In this document: positions 34,763 to 42,017 of the stretch, one piece after another
Layout: each line of letters begins with the position of its first letter
Numbering within the stretch: the first letter of the stretch is position 1
Source: an uncultured Pelagibacteraceae bacterium
GTDB taxonomy: Bacteria; Pseudomonadota; Alphaproteobacteria; Pelagibacterales; Pelagibacteraceae
Assembly: GCA_902622825.1 (NCBI GenBank)
Contig: CACNRH010000001.1
Location: 76,765-118,781, forward strand
DNA: 42,017 nucleotides
Direction of reading: 5' to 3'
Notes under the pieces: model-generated
Databases searched by the model: none
The model's input: the letters and a program-made list of their open reading frames with translations, nothing else
What the model was told of the DNA's origin: nothing
Position numbers and translations under genes: made by a program

Positions 34763-35335
34763 ATGAAAAGCTCTGTAGCACAACCTAATCAGCTCAAAAT
34801 TTCTGATTTTGAAGACAAATCACTACTCATAGTGGATGATGACGATCCATTGAGAGGTAGGCTTTCAAGAGCTATGGAAAAGAAGGGCTTTAGTGTAAAA
34901 GAGGCTAAAACTGTGGCTCAAAGCATTGAAATAGTCAAAAAAACGCCCCCAAAGTTTGCTGTTATCGATCTTAGGTTAGAGGATGGCAATGGTCTCGATG
35001 TTGTGAAAGAGCTCCACAAGGCAAATAATGACAGCCGTATAGTAATGTTAACAGGATATGGAAATCTACCCACAGCTGTAGCAGCGGTTAAGGCTGGAGC
35101 GATAGACTATATAGCTAAACCGGTTGACGCTGACGATGTCGAATCTGCCTTGTTAGCGGCCCCTGAGTCGAAAGCCAAGCCCCCAGAAAATCCAATGTCA
35201 GCAGATAGAGTAAAATGGGAACATATTCACAGAGTTTTCGAATTATGCAACAGGAACGTGTCAGAAACTGCTCGAAGGCTTAAAATGCACAGAAGAACAC
35301 TTCAGAGAATTCTATCTAAACGATCTCCTAGATAA
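34763..35335 (+). CDS. regA: RegA/PrrA/ActR-type response regulator
   Basis: SLLIVDDDDPLRGRLSRAMEKKGF, FAVIDLRLEDGNGLDVV, MLTGYGNLPTAVAAVKAGAIDYIAKPVD, Fis-type HTH NVSETARRLKMHRRTLQRIL. Confidence 0.95.
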   Translation: MKSSVAQPNQLKISDFEDKSLLIVDDDDPLRGRLSRAMEKKGFSVKEAKTVAQSIEIVKKTPPKFAVIDLRLEDGNGLDVVKELHKANNDSRIVMLTGYGNLPTAVAAVKAGAIDYIAKPVDADDVESALLAAPESKAKPPENPMSADRVKWEHIHRVFELCNRNVSETARRLKMHRRTLQRILSKRSPR

Positions 35336-35890
35336 TCAGATCCTAAATTTTATAAATTTACAGACTATAGTAAGTATAATTATCTTAAAAACCTCTGCTG
35401 GTAAGAATGGATATACTCCGAGAGCCAAAACTTTGTCCCAACCGGTAAAATTTGATAACCAAATCGCGCCAAACAAATAAATAAAAGATATAGATAGAAG
35501 AATTAGTAAAAAAGTTTTGATAAATGAGCTATTTTTTAATTCCATTTTTTTATGGAAAAATCCTATAATCACGACAGCTGGTATGAAACCAATTAGATAT
35601 CCCATTGTAGGTCCAATCATATAAGCTAAGCCTAAGCCTTTTTCAGGGGTACCAGCAAATACGGGTAAACCTAACGCGCCTTCAATAAGATAAAGTATAA
35701 CAGTCGACAATCCTAACTTCCAACCATAAATTGCGCCAATTAAAATTACAGTGAATGTCTGCATCGTCATCGGAACCGGATAGAAAGGTATTTTTACTTT
35801 TGCTGATAATGCAATTAAAATTGACCCAATTAGAGTTAGAAAAGTAATTTTAAGGATTTTGTTATTATTAAAATATTTAATTAATTCCAT
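35336..35890 (-). CDS. bioY: Biotin transporter BioY
   Basis: VKIPFYPVPMTMQTFTVILIGAIYG, IEGALGLPVFAG, GPTMGYLIGFIPA, YPFLPAEVFKI. Confidence 0.94.
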   Translation of the reverse strand: MELIKYFNNNKILKITFLTLIGSILIALSAKVKIPFYPVPMTMQTFTVILIGAIYGWKLGLSTVILYLIEGALGLPVFAGTPEKGLGLAYMIGPTMGYLIGFIPAVVIIGFFHKKMELKNSSFIKTFLLILLSISFIYLFGAIWLSNFTGWDKVLALGVYPFLPAEVFKIIILTIVCKFIKFRI

Positions 35891-35921
35891 ATAATTATAT
35901 TACTCAATTTTAATCTTAAAG

Positions 35922-36845
35922 CTAGTTTTTTGTTAATTCAACAAATACATCCTCTAAGTCACCATCATCTGTATGAATATCTGTTATTTTTATACCAATT
36001 TTATTAAAATATTGTAATAAAAGCTGAAATTTATTTGATGATTTTTCATACATAATTGAGAGAGTTTTATCGTCAATAATTTCAAATTTGAAGCCATCAA
36101 TAGCTAAGTGTTTAATATTATCTAAAGAGTCAACTTTTAATACTAATTTTTTCGTGCTTATTCTTTCTAAAAGTTTTTTTGTTGTATCAAGAGCTACTAG
36201 GTTTCCTTTATCAATAATTGCAATTCGATCGCACATTTCTTGGGCTTCAAATAAATAATGAGTTGTTAAAATAATAGTTACACCTTCTTTATTTAACTCT
36301 TTTACATTACTCCATAAATTTTTTCTAAGATCAACATCAACTCCAGCAGTAGGTTCGTCTAAAATAAGAACTGGTGGTTGATGCACCATGGCTTTAGCAA
36401 TTAATAATCTTCTTTTCATTCCCCCGGATAAACTTCTGGAGTAACTGTTGGCTTGTTTTTCTAAAGAAACCATTTTCAATATAATATTTGTAATCCTATC
36501 TTTTTTGGTAACACCATATAATCCGGCTTGTAATTCTAATAAGCTTTTAGGGCTAAAAAAAGCGTCTAGATTGACCTCCTGAGGGACAATACCTATCGAT
36601 GCTCTGACTTGTCTGGGATTTTTATCTAAGTCGAACCCCCAAACATTTATTTTTCCTTGTGTTTTTTCGACAGTCCCAGCAAGTATGCTTAAAAATGTTG
36701 TTTTTCCTGCTCCATTAGGCCCGAGTAAACCAAAGACCTCCCCTTGCTTTACGCTAAAAGTAATATCATTTAATGCTTTATTTTGTTTTTGTTTATTTGA
36801 ATATATTTTTGTTAGACCTTCAACAGATAAAACTATTTTATTCAT
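35922..36845 (-). CDS. ABC transporter ATP-binding protein (drug/polysaccharide-export type)
   Basis: LLGPNGAGKTTFLSILAG, YSRSLSGGMKRRLLIAKAMVHQPPVLILDEPTAGVD. Confidence 0.95.
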   Translation of the reverse strand: MNKIVLSVEGLTKIYSNKQKQNKALNDITFSVKQGEVFGLLGPNGAGKTTFLSILAGTVEKTQGKINVWGFDLDKNPRQVRASIGIVPQEVNLDAFFSPKSLLELQAGLYGVTKKDRITNIILKMVSLEKQANSYSRSLSGGMKRRLLIAKAMVHQPPVLILDEPTAGVDVDLRKNLWSNVKELNKEGVTIILTTHYLFEAQEMCDRIAIIDKGNLVALDTTKKLLERISTKKLVLKVDSLDNIKHLAIDGFKFEIIDDKTLSIMYEKSSNKFQLLLQYFNKIGIKITDIHTDDGDLEDVFVELTKN

Positions 36846-36891
36846 AGACTAATTACTATATCACTAAAAAATTAATGTAATATAATGAATA

Positions 36892-39651
36892 ATGACCACA
36901 ATAAAAAATACTGATCATTTTTACCTTATAGACGGGTCAGGTTATATATTTAGAGCTTACTATGCACTACCACCTTTATCTAGAAAAAGTGACGGACTTC
37001 CAACTGGAGCTGTAAGCGGATTTTGCTCAATGCTTTTTAAGTTATTAGAGGACTCCAGATCTGATGATAGCGATTTTAAACCAACTCATTTTGCTGTAAT
37101 CTTTGACTCAGCACGTAAAAACTTTAGAAATGAAATTTTTAAGGATTACAAAGCAAATCGAGCAGAAGCACCAGAAGACCTCGCGCCTCAATTTGAGTAC
37201 ATAAGAAAATCGGTTGAGGCTTTTAATCTTCCGTCAATTGAACTTTTAAATTATGAGGCAGACGATCTAATCGCAACCTATGCTAAAAAGATAGTAGCGG
37301 CTGGGGCAAAGGTAACAATTATATCCTCAGATAAAGATTTGATGCAACTAGTTGACAAGAAGATTAGATTATTTGATCCAATGAAATCGAAAGTGATTGG
37401 GGAAAAAGAGGTAGAAGAAAAGTTTGGAGTGAAGCCTAATCAAGTGATTGATGTTCAGTCATTGGCAGGTGACACTTCTGACAACATACCTGGAGTGCCA
37501 GGAATAGGAGTAAAAACTGCTGCAGAATTAATTAATAAATATAAAAATCTAGACACTCTGCTTAATAATTTAGATGAAATTAAACAGAAAAAAAGGAAAG
37601 AGACTCTTAAGCTAAATGTAAAAAATGCTTTACTGAGTAGAGAACTTGTAACTTTAAAAAATGATGTACCTGTTAAAAATGGACTAGAATCATTTAGACT
37701 TAAAGACGTTAATAAAGATAAACTTTTTAATTTTCTAAGAGAGATGGAATTCAACAGGTTGTTAAGTCAAGTTATAAGTTTTTATGGGGATAGCAGTAAA
37801 GAGGCAACTTCCACTGCTAAAGTCAGTAAAATTGATACAAAAAAATATATAAATATAGATACCGATGAAAAACTAGAAAATCTGATTGCTAAAATTAAGA
37901 ATGAAGCATTGGTTGCAGTAGATACTGAAACCAGTTCGCTTAACCCTCTTGAGGCAAAATTGATAGGTATATCATTATGTTCCAGAGAGGGAATTTCATA
38001 TTATGTTTCCATGGCACATAATTCTGGTAAAAACGTTTCACTTGAGAAGTCCTTGAAGAAATTAAAGATAATTTTAGAGGATAAAAGCATTAAAAAGATT
38101 GGTCAGAATATTAAATACGATATCATGGTGTTGAAAAAATATGGTATCCAAATAAATCCCTTTGAAGATACCATGTTACTTTCATACACATTAGATGCAG
38201 GATTAAACCGTCATAATTTAGATTTACTATCTGAAATACACCTAGGTCATAAAACAATACAATATAAAGATTTAGTAGGAAGTGGAAAAAAGAAGCTTAA
38301 TTTTAATGAGGTTGATATAAATAAAGCCACAGAGTATGCAGCTGAAGATGCGGACGTAACATTTCGATTATATAAATATTTTAAAACTAGGCTAGACGAA
38401 GACAAATTAAACGGTATCTACGAAAATTTTGAAAAACCAATGGTCAGTGTGCTTTCAAAAATGGAGGAAAACGGTATAAAGGTGGATAAAGATTACTTGG
38501 TCGACTTATCAAAGAAATTTCAGAATAGAATATCTAAAATTGAAAAACAAATATTTATCATTTCAAAAAAAGAATTTAATATTGGTTCACCAAAACAACT
38601 TGGAGAAATTATTTATAATGATCTTAAAATTGCAAAATTAAAGAAGACAAAAAAGGGAGGTTTAGCGACCAGCGCAAACGTTCTTGAAGATTTAGCATTT
38701 AGTGGTCATGAATTTCCTAAATTAGTTTTAGAGTGGCGACAATTGTCAAAACTTAAAAACACTTACACCGACGCTCTACAAGATCATATTAATAATAAAA
38801 CTGGTAGAGTTCATACTTCTTTTCTGCTAGCAGCTACAAATACAGCTAGGTTAGCATCAAGCGACCCAAATTTACAGAATATCCCAATCAAATCTACAGA
38901 CGGTAGGGAAATTAGAAAAGCTTTTATATCAGAAAAAAAAAATATTTTAATCTCTGCAGATTACAATCAGATTGAAATGAGAATTTTAGCTGATTTAGCA
39001 GATGTTAAAGAGTTAAAAAAAGCATTTAAGAATAACGATGATATTCATAGCATAACCGCTAGCCAAGTTTTTAATCTGGATATAAAAAAAGTTTCTGAAG
39101 AACACAGAAGGAAAGCCAAAGCTATTAATTTTGGAATTATATATGGCATTACTCAATATGGTTTAGCTAAACAAATTTCTGTCTCCAATCAGGAAGCCCT
39201 TGATTTCATTAATGCCTATTTTTTAAAATTTCCAGAAATTAAAGAATATATGAATAATACAATCAAATTATGTAGACGAAATGGGCATGTTAAAAATATT
39301 TTTGGACGTAAAATACATCTTAGAGGAATAAATGATAAAAATTTTAGCGTTAGATCGTTTCAAGAAAGAGCAGCGATAAATGCCCCAATCCAAAGTTCAG
39401 CAGCTGATATCATAAGGCTGGCAATGATAAAAATAGATGAAAAATTAAAAAACAATAAAAAGCTAAAAGCTAAAATGCTACTACAGATTCATGATGAATT
39501 AATTTTTGAATGTGCTTCTTCTGAAAAAAAAACGGTCATTAATTTTATCAAAGAAGAAATGGAGTCAGTAAAAAAATCAGAATTTCATATATTTTCTATT
39601 CCATTGGAAGTTAGTGTAAATTCAGGGTATACTTGGGGCGAAGCGCATTAA
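36892..39651 (+). CDS. polA: DNA polymerase I
   Basis: 5'-3' exonuclease, 3'-5' exonuclease (VAVDTETSSLNPL) and polymerase (SADYNQIEMRILADLADV, KAINFGIIYGI, LLQIHDELIFE) motifs. Confidence 0.98.
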   Translation: MTTIKNTDHFYLIDGSGYIFRAYYALPPLSRKSDGLPTGAVSGFCSMLFKLLEDSRSDDSDFKPTHFAVIFDSARKNFRNEIFKDYKANRAEAPEDLAPQFEYIRKSVEAFNLPSIELLNYEADDLIATYAKKIVAAGAKVTIISSDKDLMQLVDKKIRLFDPMKSKVIGEKEVEEKFGVKPNQVIDVQSLAGDTSDNIPGVPGIGVKTAAELINKYKNLDTLLNNLDEIKQKKRKETLKLNVKNALLSRELVTLKNDVPVKNGLESFRLKDVNKDKLFNFLREMEFNRLLSQVISFYGDSSKEATSTAKVSKIDTKKYINIDTDEKLENLIAKIKNEALVAVDTETSSLNPLEAKLIGISLCSREGISYYVSMAHNSGKNVSLEKSLKKLKIILEDKSIKKIGQNIKYDIMVLKKYGIQINPFEDTMLLSYTLDAGLNRHNLDLLSEIHLGHKTIQYKDLVGSGKKKLNFNEVDINKATEYAAEDADVTFRLYKYFKTRLDEDKLNGIYENFEKPMVSVLSKMEENGIKVDKDYLVDLSKKFQNRISKIEKQIFIISKKEFNIGSPKQLGEIIYNDLKIAKLKKTKKGGLATSANVLEDLAFSGHEFPKLVLEWRQLSKLKNTYTDALQDHINNKTGRVHTSFLLAATNTARLASSDPNLQNIPIKSTDGREIRKAFISEKKNILISADYNQIEMRILADLADVKELKKAFKNNDDIHSITASQVFNLDIKKVSEEHRRKAKAINFGIIYGITQYGLAKQISVSNQEALDFINAYFLKFPEIKEYMNNTIKLCRRNGHVKNIFGRKIHLRGINDKNFSVRSFQERAAINAPIQSSAADIIRLAMIKIDEKLKNNKKLKAKMLLQIHDELIFECASSEKKTVINFIKEEMESVKKSEFHIFSIPLEVSVNSGYTWGEAH

Positions 39652-39702
39652 AAAAATGAATTTACGCCTAAATTTTGACAATTTAATTATGAAAATTTTA
39701 TT

Positions 39703-40401
39703 ATGCCTAATACAATAGCATTAGTTGATGATGATAGAAATCTTTTAACAAGTATTAGCATAGCCTTAGAGCGTGAGGGCTTTAAGGTTCAAACTTATAT
39801 AGACGGTGAGTCAGCGCTAATTGGTCTAACAAGAAATCCGCCAGACTTAGCTATAGTAGATATAAAAATGCCAAGAATGGATGGGGAAGAGTTGTTAAAA
39901 AAATTAAGAAAAAAGATGTCAATACCAATTATTTTCCTCACTTCAAAAGATGATGAAGTTGATGAATTATTAGGCCTAAAATTAGGAGCAGATGACTTTG
40001 TTAAAAAATCTGGAGGCTTTTCTATGAAGGTTTTAATAGAGAGGATAAGAGTGCAATTAAGAAAGAAGAATGAGACAACTGATGAAACAAAGAACATTAT
40101 ATCCCATGGCAAACTAAAACTTGATCCTTCACAGCTTGAATGTGAATGGAATGGTAAATCTTTGCCTGATAAATTAACAACTACTGAATTTTTAATTGTT
40201 AAGGAACTTGCAAAAAGACCAGGGGTTATAAAAGAAAGATCTCATTTAATGGATATTGCCTATAAAGAGAATACTGAAATAGAGGATAGAACCATAGATA
40301 GTCATGTAAAGAGAATAAGGAAAAAATTCAAGAAAGTTGACGATAAGTTTTCAGCTATTGAAACTAGGTACGGTAGTGGATATAGATGGAATGTTAGTTA
40401 A
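39703..40401 (+). CDS. chvI: ChvI-type response regulator
   Basis: [40 protein letters not shown], OmpR-type DNA-binding domain ending TRYGSGYRW. Confidence 0.93.
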   Translation: MPNTIALVDDDRNLLTSISIALEREGFKVQTYIDGESALIGLTRNPPDLAIVDIKMPRMDGEELLKKLRKKMSIPIIFLTSKDDEVDELLGLKLGADDFVKKSGGFSMKVLIERIRVQLRKKNETTDETKNIISHGKLKLDPSQLECEWNGKSLPDKLTTTEFLIVKELAKRPGVIKERSHLMDIAYKENTEIEDRTIDSHVKRIRKKFKKVDDKFSAIETRYGSGYRWNVS

Positions 40402-41924
40402 TGAAAAGAAAAAAGTCATCCTCAATATTAAAAAAATTCTTATTATTTAATCTTATAGTATTTTCTGCGTTAGGATTATTAACAATAGTATATCTTGAGG
40501 CAATACAACCTAGTTTAGTTAAAAAGAGATCGATTGATCACAATATAATTATTAACAACACCATTGATCATCTTAATAGGTTGAAAGTCGAATTTAAAAA
40601 AGATCAAATAAATAAATTTTTACTGTCAACTGGTTTTCTATTTCAAGGTTTAGATAGAGTTCAATTTTTTTCTTTAGAGGGGCAATTAATTGCTGATACT
40701 AATATACTTGATTTAGATCAAAGAGTATTTTCAAGGGATGATTTCATTTTGCAAGAGAATATTGGGGAGGATCAAAACTTAGATATTAAAGATTTGGGAG
40801 GCAACGAGAAGATCTCTAATGAAATAATTTCTAAAGATTATATTGATAGAGTTGCAGGAGGACCATTTGTTACAGAAAAAATTATAAAAAAAAATTTTTT
40901 TGTAAATACATATAGCAGAGTACTAATTGATAGTAATTTGGTAGGTTTTATCAAAGTATCAGAGGAAGCAAATGATATATTGATAGCGGTAAAAGAGAGA
41001 AAAAATTTCATAATCAGAACTGTAATGGCAATTGCTCTGGTAATTTTAATTTTTTCACTTTTCTTAAATAAATATATACTTAAGCCAATTAAATTTTTAG
41101 TTAACTTTACGGAGTCGATAAAAAATAAATCAGATGAAAATATCAATATTAAAAATTTTTATGTCCGTGAGGATGAGGTGGGAAAATTAACTAAATCCAT
41201 AGATGAGATGACAAAAGAATTACAGAAAAGAACAAATAGAGCTGAAACTTTTTCCTCAGATTTAGCTCATGAAATCAGAAATCCACTAGCGTCATTGAAA
41301 GGCGCCTCTGAGCTTCTGGATAAGTCCCATGAAAAAAATGATAGGGAAAAACTTTTAAGAATTATCAATCATGATGTTGAGAGAATAGAAAGATTGATTA
41401 CTGATTATTCTCAAATGTTGAAAGATGAAGCTTCATTATCTCGGGAAAAAATGGACAATATTGATTTGCACAAAATTGTTAATAATGTTGTCGAAGACTT
41501 TAAACAAGACTTGGTTAATAGGGGCAGAAAAATAGATATCAAAATAAATACTAACAATAAAAATGGTAAAAGTTTTATGTTTGTAGGCATCGAAAACAGA
41601 ATTGAACAGGTTATTGCAAATTTATTAGATAATGCAATTTCTTTTAGTTCAGATAATAAAGTAATCGATATTAACTTATCTGAAACCTCCAAAAGTTATG
41701 TTCTAATAATTAAGGATCAAGGGCCCGGTTTTTCTGAGACTTCAACAAATAAGATATTTAAACGTTTTTATAGCAATAGACCTAAAAACTTTGGAGAACA
41801 TTCGGGCCTGGGGTTAAATATCGTAAAAAATATTGTTGAGCTACATAAAGGAAGGGTAGCTGCCTCTAATAGAATTGACTCTAATGGAGCACAAATTGAG
41901 ATATTGCTTCCTAAAACACAATAA
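40401..41924 (+). CDS. chvG: ChvG-type sensor histidine kinase
   Basis: Two TM segments flanking a periplasmic domain, HAMP, FSSDLAHEIRNPLASLKGASELL, GLGLNIVKNIVELHKGRV; paired with chvI. Confidence 0.92.
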   Translation: MKRKKSSSILKKFLLFNLIVFSALGLLTIVYLEAIQPSLVKKRSIDHNIIINNTIDHLNRLKVEFKKDQINKFLLSTGFLFQGLDRVQFFSLEGQLIADTNILDLDQRVFSRDDFILQENIGEDQNLDIKDLGGNEKISNEIISKDYIDRVAGGPFVTEKIIKKNFFVNTYSRVLIDSNLVGFIKVSEEANDILIAVKERKNFIIRTVMAIALVILIFSLFLNKYILKPIKFLVNFTESIKNKSDENINIKNFYVREDEVGKLTKSIDEMTKELQKRTNRAETFSSDLAHEIRNPLASLKGASELLDKSHEKNDREKLLRIINHDVERIERLITDYSQMLKDEASLSREKMDNIDLHKIVNNVVEDFKQDLVNRGRKIDIKINTNNKNGKSFMFVGIENRIEQVIANLLDNAISFSSDNKVIDINLSETSKSYVLIIKDQGPGFSETSTNKIFKRFYSNRPKNFGEHSGLGLNIVKNIVELHKGRVAASNRIDSNGAQIEILLPKTQ

Positions 41925-41971
41925 CACAAGGCATACTTGATATGAAAATCGTTAACTGTTAAATATTCTAA

Positions 41972-42017
41972 ATGTCCAAAGATTATAAAGTTAAAGATAT
42001 ATCACTCGCAGATTTTG
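41972..42017 (+). CDS. ahcY: Adenosylhomocysteinase, N-terminal fragment truncated by window end
   Basis: MSKDYKVKDISLADF matches the AhcY N-terminus; ahcY is a usual downstream neighbour of chvG-region genes in alphaproteobacteria. Confidence 0.75.
   Translation, partial: MSKDYKVKDISLADF

Noticed and set aside
39675-39704. TTGACA with 18-nt spacer and TATTAT as a chvI promoter
   Set aside because: The -10 would overlap the chvI start codon and give an mRNA lacking it. In DNA this AT-rich such matches are common.

Overview
The window is AT-rich, densely packed alphaproteobacterial chromosome, consistent with a streamlined marine-type lineage; the lineage is inferred from gene order and composition only. 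No tRNA, rRNA, CRISPR array, IS element or prophage was seen. The gene order, left to right, is: tsaB (very short) - Fur/Mur - miaB - phoH - ybeY - lnt - metK - nusA - infB - rbfA - rpsO - pnp, then fabI/fabB/fabA on the minus strand, then irr and a katG - AspH-like hydroxylase - DUF2061 cluster. After these come SH3 protein/ThiF-MoeB/dut/coaBC/ubiB/ubiE on the minus strand, mutM - rpsT - dnaA - dnaN - gyrB - regB, a minus-strand polyamine cluster (ureohydrolase, deoxyhypusine-synthase-like, ornithine decarboxylase), regA, bioY and an ABC ATPase on the minus strand, polA, chvI - chvG, and the start of ahcY. The strongest non-coding signal is a repeated operator, TTTAGAA-NNN-TTATAAA, just upstream of both irr and katG. 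It matches the Irr/ICE box architecture with one mismatch and suggests a heme/peroxide regulon that includes an uncharacterised 2OG-Fe(II) hydroxylase-like gene. Other notable points are genes missing from normally conserved operons (corC, trmB, rimP, ylxR, truB, recF, hprK-PTS), very tight convergent and divergent junctions, and a DHS-like polyamine gene cluster placed between regB and regA. I found no clear evidence of a wholly new defence or mobile system.
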